From the NCBI GenBank assembly GCA_013054445.1, contig JAAMPI010001336.1, positions 1-15,829 of the forward strand: a DNA stretch of 15,829 bases, read 5' to 3'. Below are positions 1-9,312 of this stretch, piece after piece. A program made the translations under genes and the position numbers. The notes below the pieces were generated by a model, which saw nothing but the letters and a program-made list of their open reading frames with translations, was not told the DNA's origin and made no database searches. The DNA comes from Cudoniella acicularis. Its lineage: Eukaryota; Ascomycota; Leotiomycetes; Helotiales; Helotiaceae. The stretch's first letter is position 1; every line of letters starts with the position of its first letter.

Positions 1-40
1 TTTTAACGTATGCTTTCTCAGCTTGCGACAAGACAGTATC

Positions 41-1956
41 ATGACTACCAAGAAGCAGATCTACAGCTTCTTCCGACCGGAGTTGAGAGATGCTTCCTAC
101 GCGACAGGAGACGTCTACACTCCGGACAAGGTCCTAGAAGCACAGAAGGAGTGGGACATTCTCTCGTAAGCTACACAGCCCGGCTTTTCTTTACACTTTG
201 TTCCGGAAATGTATTTCTAACATCCTTCCAGGACTTCTAAAGAGAAAAAATACCCTTATCTCGCACATGTCAAATCCCTCTCGGTCACATGGCCTCACCT
301 CCGTCTTCTGGCCGATTTCATGGAAGTCAGCACCACACCCACCCGCTGGGGGCACTTGAGGACTGAAGGCAAAGACAGTGAAGCAGCCAAAGTCGCCGAG
401 GAAGCCCGCAACGAGCGCGCCAGCAGGACGACTGTCACAAGGCTGGATTACTCTAAGTCAGGTGATGTGACTCCCACGGAGTGCAAGACTCCTGAGCAGT
501 TGATCTCCGCTTTGAAAGACGTCAGTGAAAGCAAAGATGAGCATGAACTCCGCCTCTTCGTTGTGGAAGATTTGTCACGGGACGTCATCGAGGCTCTAGG
601 TAGCAGTCTAGATATCGAACCTGCGTTCTTCAGGGAGCACATCGCTGATTATGCATGGTATAACATCAGGGATCGCTGGCAGGACCCGCCGAACCTGCAT
701 GTGGTTTCAAAGAAGCAGCGATGGCTTCAGCTCCGTTGGGTGACTGCGAGGTATTTCAATACTTCAGATTCTTTTGAAAGAGGCGTTAAGGAGGCCGAAA
801 ATTTTAATTGTGTCAGGAGGCCGGATGATGATGTGAATAACAAGGCAGTGTGGGATGATAAAAATGCAATTGTTGGGATAACAAGAACGAGGGCTTCTTT
901 TTGGCTTAGGCATGCTGATGCTAATAGAGGAGCGGTTGGTAAGAATATATATTTCTTCATGTTACTACTAGAGCAATGCTTCGTGAGTATTTGATTTATC
1001 GCTGACTTGACAAAGGCGTCTTGTTACTCGACCCAACAATCAAAGAGGGACAACCTCTATGGTATGGCTACCGCAACTGGGAAGAAACCCCGGGAGTGGG
1101 CACAACAGAATACCCTCCCGGACCACCTCGCGACTCTCTATACAACGATTTCATCTTCTGGGCGAAAAAGACAAAACCCCCTCAATATGCAAAATCACAC
1201 TCATCCAAAAAACAGACCTTACCCGCTCACGTTCCTGTCGAAACGCTCCTCCACCTCATCTGCGCCGAATGGCTCACCATTGCCGACTACATCCGCACCC
1301 GTATCGGACAAATTGAATGGGAGGTCTCCATCCCCGACCACTTCCTCAACAAAGGCATCGGCATCGACGAGGCGCTCAAGAAACTGCATGTGTGGAGGAG
1401 ACTCGTCCCTCTGTACCGCGAGATGTTGTCTGATACCCTGCAACGCGTATTCCATTTCCCCTGCCACGCCCATGAGATCCATGGCTCTAATTCCTGCTCT
1501 TGCGCTTCCCACCACAATTCCTCAACAACAAATACAAGTGCATCCGCGCCCGCACTTGGTCCTCCCGCCCCAAGCAAAAACTTGAATCGTCAACTCATCT
1601 CCTATAGCGACGACTTCACACGCGTCCTCTCCTACATGGAAGAATACCAATCGCGAATCGACCGTCTCACCTCCGTCGTCACGGCCATCATCTCCATCGA
1701 CGATTCTCGACGCGGCCAAGACGATAACCGCAATGTCGCTCGTCTGACTTGGCTTGCTACTTTCTTTATCCCGCTAAGTTACATGGCGAGTCTGTTCAGT
1801 ATGCAGAGTGATGTGAGCCTGTTGGTCGGCACATACAAGCTGTATTTTGAGACGGCGCTGCCGCTTGCGGTGGTTAGTTTGGGGTTGGCGTGGGTGTTGA
1901 CTATGCCGTGGTTTCACGGATGGGTGGCGGGAGCTTTGAAGAAGATTAGGGGTTAG
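41..1956 (+). CDS. CorA-like Mg2+ transporter family membrane protein (3 exons, 5' end possibly outside the window)
   Basis: Exons 41-165, 232-938 and 1016-1956 join in frame to 590 codons. Both introns (66 and 77 bp) have GTAAG donors, and CTAAC or CTGAC branch sites precede AG acceptors. The N-terminal two thirds is a soluble, charged region. The C-terminus has two hydrophobic segments at about residues 521-540 (LTWLATFFIPLSYMASLFSM) and 555-577, followed by a short basic tail. A helix with IDDSRRGQ-type residues precedes TM1. This layout matches fungal CorA-like proteins, which are predicted to sit in a membrane with a large cytosolic domain. The canonical GMN filter after TM1 is absent; SMQ stands there, so Mg2+ transport is not assured. 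The frame stays open upstream of the chosen ATG, and TTTTAAC at 1-7 with CTCAG at 17-21 looks like an intron end. An earlier exon may therefore lie left of the window. Family call fairly sure; start uncertain. Confidence 0.8.
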
Positions 1957-3052
1957 ACGGGTTGAGTGGTCAACGTGAATATACAGCTCTTGGGGGGTTT
2001 TGGTATTGAGGGAAAATTGAATGTTTGGGGAGTATGGCGACGATATGATGCGCTATTTGGGGAAGGAGAAATGAAAATTCACAACATGCAGTATATGGCT
2101 GGGCATGAGCACGGGCATTAGCATTGGAATTTGCATTCATCCGAGGCATTGTACTCAGGAGAGCGTTTCCGTTCTGTCTATTTTTTTTGGGAATTGAGAA
2201 TAGCGTATCTTGCACAACGCACACAAATTTGCAAAGAAAGGAAAGGGGAATAGAGGATCTATCCTTTACATACATACCGAAAGAAAGGTAGAGAGAGGGT
2301 GATGGCGAATACCAGAGGTCGAGAAACTCGCATGATAGATAATACAAGATAATGAAGTGATGATATTATATCAGTGACATAAATATTGTTTGTCAAAGAT
2401 TCAAGCGCAGGTGTTACAAATACCAATTATCTATACGAATCAATAATACTACTATTACTTCACTTGGCCAATTCAATGCTTCGTTAATCTTGTTTTAAAC
2501 AAATTGAAAAGATGTTTGCCGTATGCTTTCTGTGATGTAGAAATAGATTCAAGTAGTTCAATTAGAAAGGGAAGTTTAAGAAGGAAAGGACAAATATGAA
2601 CCATCTAGGGTTTAGTTCACTTACCTCCCCTTTCCTTTTTCAAGTACCCCGTTTTCAGTGAAAGTTACTACAGGAATTTAGACAGGTTTAGAGTTGGTTT
2701 TGCCTCTTTTGTCTGTTAGAATCAAATCGAAAACTTAATATATTCAGGAGTGGTATGGTGGGGTGGTGGTTATTTCATTTGAAGGCGCCACAAAAAAAAA
2801 AAAACATTAAAAGAATTTTCTGGTCTTTGATAAGTTAGAAAGAAAGGCAATTTAAGGCAAGGTAAGTCGTGCGGCGCTATTTATAGATGCAAGATTGGCG
2901 GGATGATTATATAGATAGGTACTTAGAGCAAGCTGGTAGAAATGTATTGTAACAGTTGGTAGAAGCGGCTGGACATGGAATGCTGCTTCGAATCGGGTAA
3001 TAAATAAATGTTTTAAATTCTCAATATTAGATATGCAGACACATTGAACGAA
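1957..3052. other. Convergent intergenic region without a supportable gene
   Basis: This stretch lies between the 3' ends of two convergent genes. It holds AT-rich 3'-UTR-like sequence, purine-rich low-complexity stretches and a 13-base A run near 2791. A 125-codon open frame on the minus strand (1970-2347) has low-complexity composition, no recognisable motif and no convincing splice partners, so I do not call it a gene. Confidence 0.6.
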
Positions 3053-4154
3053 TCATTCGTCATCATCATCATCATCATCATCATCATCAAGTCCATACCT
3101 CCAATCCTCCACACTATCCATCCCCACACTATCCCCCTCATTCCCCTCCGAATCAAAACCAAAAGGAGGAAAAGGATAAAAAGGCGCAGAGCGCCTATAA
3201 GCAGGCTGCCCATACATACGCGGATCACAATCCGCAACAGCAACTGCGTTCGGTCCTCCAGTCCGATGCCTCCTCCTTGGCTGTTCAATCAACCCATGCC
3301 TGTTTCTCCTTCCACCCGTACACCATATCCCAGGACCATGTTCATGAAACTGACACGCATCCATTCGTCTCGGGCCCTTGCGAGCCCTTTCCCTGCTGAG
3401 CTCAATGTAATCGCGCGAGAAATCCACGATGCTGAAGAGCTTCTCTTGGACTTCTTCAGTTGGCCATGAGGTTTTTAATTCCTCGTTTTGCTTGCCGTGG
3501 TCTTCATTTAGGAGACTGTATACCACTTGCACTACGTATTCGCGAAAATGCGACCCTTCGGGTGTTCGAGCGTAGACTTGGCAGCAGAAGTCTATGCTAG
3601 GGTATTTATAATTTAGGCGTTGGTAGTCGAAGTAGGCTTCTAGGACATTGTCCATGAGGAGTGGGAGGCAGAGCTTTTCTGCTAGACAGTATAGATTTAG
3701 CGGGTCGAAGGGAAATTCCTTTCCTGTGTAGATGGACGCCGCGGTGTTTGTAAGAGGTGATAGCGTGTATGGTTCTGCGCTGTATACGGCCATATTGAGT
3801 AGATCTTCGAAGGTATCTGGATTGTCCTCGGGGAGCTTGGCTGTATTGTCCGATGCTTCCTTGAATCCTCCGTTGAACATTTTATCGAAGTAGGGAATCT
3901 TGTCGCAGAGAAGGCGCTTGTGAGCTCGGAAGTGCTCTTCGGTTGGGCCGATGTATAAATCTACCATTTCTGTCCCGAGAGCTCTGGCGCAATTGTTAGG
4001 TTAAAGATACATCTGTTCTCTAGAACAGCTCCTACCCGCGAAACGTCTTTGCTTTTGGGGCAGCAGCCTCAGCTGTTGCGGAAGACAGTTTTCTCTTCCT
4101 TTTTGATGCATCTGCTGAGCTGGGACCTGCCACACAACTGGGGGTATCTGCCAT
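3053..4154 (-). CDS. BTB/POZ domain protein with N-terminal basic tract and C-terminal poly-Asp (2 exons)
   Basis: Exons 4154-4036 and 3983-3053 (minus strand) are joined over a 52-bp intron. The donor is GTAGGA, CCTAAC is the branch site and CGCCAG the acceptor. They encode 349 residues. Starting at the internal Met (3967) would lose the 45 residues that lead into the BTB fold. The first exon is Ala/Ser/Lys-rich with KRKRK at residues 18-22, a possible nuclear localisation signal. Residues about 43-115 are the BTB domain: EMVDLYIGP, then HFRAHKRLLC and FNGGFKEA, as in the large fungal BTB family. A helical region with LYCLAEKLCLPLLMDNVLEA follows. BTB domains dimerise or bind partners such as cullin-3; the partner here is unknown. 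The C-terminus has Cys/His and Pro/Phe-rich segments and ends in ten Asp and one Glu. Domain call confident; biological role unknown. Confidence 0.85.
3059..3088. repeat. ATC/GAT trinucleotide microsatellite inside a coding exon
   Basis: Nine perfect ATC units at 3062-3088, plus a synonymous GTC at 3059-3061, are read on the minus strand as GAT/GAC. They encode the ten consecutive aspartates just before the stop of the BTB protein. The repeat is in frame, so unit gain or loss would change tail length without breaking the protein. Confidence 0.95.
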
Positions 4155-5015
4155 GCTGCCTATTTCCCTTCCGTCGTGATGGGTATATTGGGAACTTGGG
4201 AACAAAGGTGCAGTCGGGCGCGGGGTCTCCTCGGTCTATGGATTTTGTAGAGGCACAATTGGCTATGGGCAGAAGGCAGAAGGTGTGTTGGATAGAGAAT
4301 AGCGAGCGCGCTTAGAGGGATCGTGATGAGGCTTTTGCTGTTGGTGAATTGTGCTTTGTGGAGTCAAGTGTGGAAGACGTGACGCGATGCGACATTTGTT
4401 GCCAAGACTCGTTCTCGCTTCCTGGCCACCTTTTTTGTGGAAAGACTTAAGACTCAAAATTGATTTTCTCTCCAAGTAAGTCAAATATGTATCTCAAGTC
4501 GAGGAGACAATGAGCCATAACCACGTTGTTGTGTATTGCGAGCCTCTTTGTCTATAAACAAATACGATTGGTAGCGGTAATATTTGTTGAGTATTGTCAA
4601 TCATCCACTGATGTAAAGAATTCCAAAGGTGTCTGGAATTGCGATCATGTGTTACAGATAGTAGTGACCCTGAAACTCAGGATTTTTTATTTCTCGAGAG
4701 AAATGGCTAGCATGTTGTCGTTTTTTTGATGTTTATCCAGTTTGAAATAGTGATTTTAGTAACTAGTGTAGGTCGTGATCGCGCATTCAAATAAAAACGT
4801 GGAGAGAGCTTGATCTAGTTAGGTAAGACGTTTGGTTCTTGTAGTATGTGATTGTTATTAGTTCTATGAGTTCTATTCTATTGTATGATTGAGCACCTTT
4901 GCCGCCGCCTTCTAAGAGAAGGGACTTTAACTTCTGAGGCCCCGTATTCACAACGCCTCCCCCATCCCCACATCAAATAACCTCCCCTCTCTCTAGCAAA
5001 TACGCACCACATCCA
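4155..5015. other. Intergenic region: BTB promoter and ERG2 3' flank
   Basis: This is about 860 bp between the start of the minus-strand BTB gene and the end of the minus-strand sterol isomerase gene. It should hold the BTB promoter at its left end and the ERG2 3'-UTR and terminator at its right end. I see no domain-bearing frame, tRNA or strong repeat. The short open frames at 4049-4315, 4263-4484 and 4526-4729 have no family resemblance. Confidence 0.5.
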
Positions 5016-6011
5016 TCACAACTTCCCCCTCGCAAGATTCGCCACCATCTCCCTAGCTGTAACCCACGTCATTCTCCATAACGTCGGAATATCCAACGTA
5101 CTAGTCAAGCCATCGGCAAAGCCAAAGAAGAGCATAGGCGGGATCCAGCCACGGGCGTACTCGAGAGCGAAACACGCCTCGTCCATCTTGTACTGTTTGA
5201 CAGTGCCGCGGCGCAAGTGGTGCACGCTACCTTGTGGGTAGACTTCGGGCTCGAAGTCCCCTGGCGTGTAGGCTAGTTGTGTGCCCCGGATGATGTGGAA
5301 GTAGTCATCGGCGGTGTGGCGGCCTGTGTGGCCTTCTGTGCCGACTGCGGTTCCTGTTGGGGAAGGGAGTGTTAGTTGGGTGGGAATTTGGGGAGGGGAT
5401 GGAGATGTTGAAGGGAAAGGCGAATGGGAATGAGGTTGGGGTTCGAAGGTGGAGTGAGAGTGATAAATGGGGTGAGAAGAGGCTCGAAATGTGACTGAGG
5501 TGAGATGACTCTACGAATAGTTCGAATTGGGGATTTCATAACTGGATCAGAGCCCTTGAAGAGATGAGGGGAAGTACCAAAGATGATCAGATATTCCGTG
5601 ACGCCTGGATAATGTCAGAATGGTCACGTGCCAAGTATTTCATTCCAGTGTACTGAAAAACCTACTAGCGTGGATAATATACATAGCGCCCATCGCGCCT
5701 CCAGCATTGTTAAAAATCCATTCCTGGTCCAAATTCACATATCCGCCCGGGAACTTCTCACTCAGCTCCCCAACAATGAACGAGACCACGCTGGCGGTAT
5801 CATTTCCATGCGCCTCAATCGCACGCAGAGAGAGATCATGCAAATGTGGTGGCGACAAGATATAGAAATTTTCAAGGTGAGAGTCGATGAAGTAGATGAG
5901 GCCGGAGAGCAAGGCGGTGGTGATGGCGAGGACTGTGAGAAGACGCGGCCAGATGGAGGGTTGTGATTGCGCGCTAGCGGCAGATTTAGAGCTGTTTCTT
6001 GGAGGAGCCAT
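5016..6011 (-). CDS. ERG2: C-8 sterol isomerase (ERG2 / sigma-1 receptor family), 3 exons
   Basis: Exons 6011-5666, 5604-5578 and 5353-5016 (minus strand) join in frame to 236 residues, near the usual fungal ERG2 length. Introns are 61 and 224 bp. The middle exon is only 27 nt and encodes SVTEYLIIFG together with its flanking bases. One N-terminal hydrophobic segment (about 24-42) follows a Ser/Ala-rich leader, giving an ER membrane anchor. Family hallmarks are NNAGGAMGAMYIIHAS, GTAVGTEGHTGRH, ALEYARGWIP and a C-terminal stretch with WRMTWVTAREM. Glu189 in ALEYARG aligns with the conserved C-terminal-domain Glu of the sigma-1 receptor. By family knowledge the enzyme shifts the C8-C9 double bond to C7-C8 (fecosterol to episterol) in ergosterol synthesis and is a target of morpholine fungicides. 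The start at MAPPRN is preferred over an in-frame upstream ATG at 6155, whose extra residues lack family resemblance. Confidence 0.95.
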
Positions 6012-6175
6012 GATGATGGGAGTGCAATCGGGTGAGAAATTGAGGTGATACAGAAGAGAAGGAAAAGAAAAGGAGTGTGTGCAGCAAAGTGCTATGGTGG
6101 TAATGAAGGTTTTGTTGTTTGTTTTGCATGTCCAAAATCCGAGTTGTGGTGTCATCGGCAGAACCGCCTTTCCGG

Positions 6176-6230
6176 TCCCGAGCGGGATGCACTAGTCCGC
6201 TTTGGGATGACCCCTGACGAATAGGGGTCA
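6176..6230. promoter_or_regulatory. Two palindromic boxes upstream of ERG2, including an inverted AGGGG pair
   Basis: TCCCG-AG-CGGGA is a perfect inverted repeat at 6176-6187. TGACCCCT (6208-6215) and AGGGGTCA (6223-6230) form a perfect 8-bp inverted repeat around a 7-nt spacer. They lie about 165-220 bp upstream of the ERG2 start codon. AGGGG/CCCCT is the core of the fungal stress response element bound by Msn2/4-type zinc fingers, and CGG-type inverted repeats suit Zn2Cys6 regulators. The sequences are seen directly; regulatory roles are inferred. Confidence 0.35.
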
Positions 6231-6435
6231 CTGAAATTTTTCTGTGCCTCATCGATTTCCACTTCCACCTTCCACTCTCCACTCGTCTTTCGTAAACCTC
6301 ACTTTTCTTGCACTGGCCGCAATACTGCATCCATCCTGCAAGACTGTCTCCTCGGTGGATGGCACTCCATGATTTCGTCACTTGGCTCCAGGCTTCTCTC
6401 AATGCTACTTTGGCCCACTTCTCCACAGCCTTGCA

Positions 6436-6457
6436 TTTTGGGACCGTTTTGGGACCG
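6436..6457. repeat. Perfect 11-bp tandem duplication
   Basis: TTTTGGGACCG occurs twice back to back (6436-6446 and 6447-6457) in the region upstream of ERG2. This is about one helical turn per unit, so it may be a duplicated binding site or simple replication slippage. Confidence 0.9.
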
Positions 6458-7379
6458 TAGACCTGCTCAATACAGCGGTGCCAACATGATGGGTGCAACA
6501 TCAACAAAACAAGAAGAGGGGAGGAAAAAAGAAGAGAAAATCTTCTGCCAACGACTTTCAGTGACACAACGCGCCATTAATGAACATCAAGTGATGCTCA
6601 ACCCACGGGATCACGATTCGACGAAAACGTGGTCAACGGTGCAACATCGAGATTCCGAACGTCGTGCAGAATATCAAGGATGAACTCGAACGAAAATCAA
6701 TACATACGAACAATCTGTCGCCAAGGAAAAATCTTCTCTTTGAATAGAGGATTCGCCCACGAAAATGCTGCGGTCTCGATTTTTATTTCGTGGTCATGAA
6801 TCAGATTCGTGATCAAGCCGAGAGAATTTAGTTCGGCTGATCGGCTTGAATAGAAGCCAATAGTGGGCATGGCTTGATAGATTTGAGCCGACTGTGGCCC
6901 GAGAATGACAGCCATGGGCTTTCTAAATATTTATAGTTAAATTGCAGTTCATGAGTCCCAATAACTACATTCTTAGAAACCATCAAGTGATGGTGGTTCA
7001 GGGCTGACTCCAGGCACGAAGACTTGAGAAGTTTGAGAGCCACAAAAACAAGGCTGGTCGCCGGATCTGCAGGTACAATTCCTAGTCGTTGTTGTCCACG
7101 GCGGTAGTTTTTAGGGCAGCTTACCAGACTCGCCATCGCCAACTGTAATTTCCTTCCGCTTCATCACAAACATGTTCCGGATTCAGAGCTGGAAATATCT
7201 TCGGTACCTCAACTGACCAGTCGTCCAGTACTTACGAGGCCACGCTTCCATGGAAAACCCACCTTTTACTCATCAGTTATGAATTTTGCCCCTTACTCCG
7301 TGTGCATCAGTCCACCTGGGCCACGGGACAAACAAAAACATGGAAAACTTGCTTGTGTCACGGTTGGGTCACCAAAGTT

Positions 7380-7407
7380 GGGGAGAGATGGGGAAAAACC
7401 TCTCCCC
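7380..7407. repeat. Perfect 8-bp inverted repeat
   Basis: GGGGAGAG (7380-7387) and CTCTCCCC (7400-7407) flank a 12-nt A/G-rich loop, about 430 bp upstream of the GPI-protein start. It is not followed by a T run and is not next to a gene end, so a terminator is unlikely. It could be a regulatory palindrome. Confidence 0.6.
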
Positions 7408-7531
7408 TGACGATCTCCGCCAAGAGGGGATCCCTCCAAACTAGCGTAGCCGCCCCCTTGTTCCTTGCAGATGGTCCGAGACGGTTAGATTGCACGAACG
7501 CGATTTTTTGTTTCTTCTTACCTCTGAATTT

Positions 7532-7564
7532 CGTGGCGGAACCGTGGCGGGCACTGCCTGCCAC
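7532..7564. promoter_or_regulatory. Doubled CGTGGCGG box with near-perfect hairpin
   Basis: CGTGGCGG occurs at 7532-7539 and 7543-7550, an 11-bp offset or about one helical turn. The second copy starts a hairpin: GTGGCGGGCA (7544-7553) faces TGCCTGCCAC (7555-7564) with one mismatch. It lies about 270-300 bp upstream of the GPI-protein ATG on the same strand. GC-rich repeated boxes with helical phasing suggest a regulator site; the factor is unknown. Confidence 0.3.
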
Positions 7565-7834
7565 AAAATGGCGGGTGGCTTGCACCATGCGATGTTACTT
7601 GTCTATTTGCTCTCATGGCTTCCCAAGTGTCACCACATCTAAGGGTAATCTCCCGGAGGACTGATTCTTGGCGAGGCCATAACAATGGGCATTATTTGAA
7701 CCTCGTGCGTCCTCACGAAAATCCTCTCGATATCCATCATCACTCAATCACTTGTTTTTGCTCTTGCCTTTTGCTTTTAACACACTCTTTCAGTTACCCA
7801 ATCCAAATACACTCGTTCTTTGCAATCAATCAAA

Positions 7835-8815
7835 ATGCGTGGATCTATCTTGTCTTTGGGAGCCTTTGCTCTTGCCACTGTCAATGCCTGGACCTACCCA
7901 GACTGCGTAAGTCTTGTTGTATGCCGGAAACAACAGCAAAACTAATCATTTGCTTCACAGGAGCCCGACAACTGCTACAGAAACTTGATCGACCCCCGCT
8001 TCACTTCTGAGGTCGGTCCTTTCTGTTTGGGATTCATTTCTGGCACAACCACTGCTGCTGCCGCCATCCCAACCGACTTCAACAACTGCGGTGTTGCTGA
8101 TGCCTCATCTGCATGCTCTTGCATCGCCTATACCTTGACCGCCTTGTCCTCCACCCCTGCTACCTCAGCACCCCTTACCACCACATCAACTTCCACAACC
8201 TCAAGCAACCCCGTCGTGTCTACCACCCCGGCTTCCACCACAAGCACTGTTGCATCCACCACCCCTGCATCCACCACTCCTGCTTCAACCTCCTCCGTCC
8301 CAACCAGCTCTGCCAAATCCGTCTCCTCCTCCAGCTCATCCAGCTCATCCACCCAATACACCACCTCCACCATCTACGCAACCACCGTCTATACCGTTAC
8401 CTCATGCGCCGCAACCGTGACCAACTGCCCAGCTCGTGTCACCACTGAGTCGAGCATCGTCTCCACCATCGTCAAACCAGTTACCCCCTCCTCTGCTGCA
8501 TCCTCCCCAGCTGTTGTCCCAGTCACCATCCCAATCAACACCACCACCCTCACCCTCTACACCACCAAGGCCTCCTCCACTTCAGTCGGTGGTGTAGCCT
8601 CAGTTGCCACCACCGTCTCCCCCATCAAGACTACCACCTCAACCTCTTACTCCACCGGTGTTAGCACCGTCAAGCCATCTTCCGTCAGCGGAACTGGTGC
8701 CTCAACCAAGACCTCCTCAGGCGTTCTCCAAGTCACTGCCGCTGCTGGCCGTCTTTCCAATGCTGTTGAATTGGCCGCCGCTGCTGCCGGTGCCGTCGTT
8801 GTTGCTTTCCTGTAA
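7835..8815 (+). CDS. Secreted, Ser/Thr-rich, probably GPI-anchored cell-surface protein (2 exons)
   Basis: Exons 7835-7906 and 7961-8815 join over a 54-bp intron (GTAAGT donor, TTCACAG acceptor) to 308 residues. The start ATG sits in a favourable CAATCAAAATG context and opens a clear signal peptide (residues 1-18, cleavage near VNA-WT). The mature N-terminus has six spaced cysteines (24, 29, 46, 67, 76, 78) around EVGPFCLGFISG and IPTDFNNC. The spacing differs from a standard CFEM domain. A long Ser/Thr/Pro-rich, probably O-glycosylated stalk follows, with TTPAST-type repeats and Cys173/Cys180 in TVTSCAATVTNC. The C-terminus has small residues (AAAGRLSN) and then a hydrophobic tail (AAAAAGAVVVAFL), the pattern of a GPI attachment signal with a possible omega site near 290. 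A cell-wall or plasma-membrane surface role is likely; no enzymatic function is visible. Confidence 0.88.
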
Positions 8816-9312
8816 ATATTTTAATGATATGAATCTGATAAAATGAGGGGACGAGATGGATTGGGGTATAATGTTGAATGTGTAATTTACGCACGCACGC
8901 GCTACTAGTTCGATTCTTGTAGCTTTGGATGAGGGGGACGGTCTGACTTGCACTATGTTTTTACATAGCTCTGCTTGATTAGACACAATTCATGGTTATT
9001 CATGACTTATTTTTGTCTGCTTGTGCCTTTGTGTGTTTGTGTTGATATAATCTTACTTTCGGAGTTGCGAAACATCGCGATCCCACTCTCAGATGCCCCA
9101 CCCTTATCATCACTTCCCTCCTCCCATTCTACTATCAACAAATATCCTTCCAGTATATTGGTAACTCGGCGCATTTCCCTTCCTTGAGAAAGAGCCGGCG
9201 GGATATGATATGCAGGTACACTCAAAGACCTCAGTTAAAAAGAGATCGATGTGCACCTTGAATTTCTCTTCCTCTTTCTCACAGCAGCTTTGTGACAGTA
9301 TCAAACATCAAA
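8816..9312. other. Intergenic region between GPI-protein gene and esterase pseudogene
   Basis: This is about 500 bp of AT-rich 3' flank followed by a pyrimidine-rich stretch directly before the pseudogene ATG, as in fungal promoters. A GCACGCACGCGC alternating tract lies near 8891. No gene is supported. Confidence 0.5.

Larger units (their letters stand above)
6012..7834. other. Long gene-poor region between divergent genes
   Basis: About 1.8 kb separates the ERG2 start (minus) from the GPI-protein start (plus), so it should contain both promoters. It holds several short inverted and direct repeats, listed separately. Open frames at 6369-6683 (+), 6697-6915 (-), 6828-7142 (-) and 7302-7664 (+) are 70-120 codons. 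They show no recognised domain, signal peptide or convincing splice-linked continuation, so none is called. A small species-specific gene cannot be excluded. Confidence 0.5.

Noticed and set aside
1219..1577. Long antisense frames opposite CorA-like exon 3
   Set aside because: They overlap a well-supported exon and have no family resemblance; shadow frames.
1970..2347. 125-codon minus-strand frame downstream of the CorA-like gene
   Set aside because: Low-complexity 3'-flank sequence, no domain or signal peptide, and no splice partners.
5986..6567. 193-codon minus-strand frame overlapping the ERG2 start
   Set aside because: Different frame from ERG2, no conserved motif, and it spans the promoter palindromes.
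7302..7664. 120-codon plus-strand frame upstream of the GPI-protein gene
   Set aside because: Composition and motifs give no support, it crosses repeat boxes, and it has no splice link to the next gene.
8128..8373. Val/Glu-rich antisense frame within the GPI-protein exon
   Set aside because: A by-product of the Ser/Thr codon repeats of the real gene on the plus strand.
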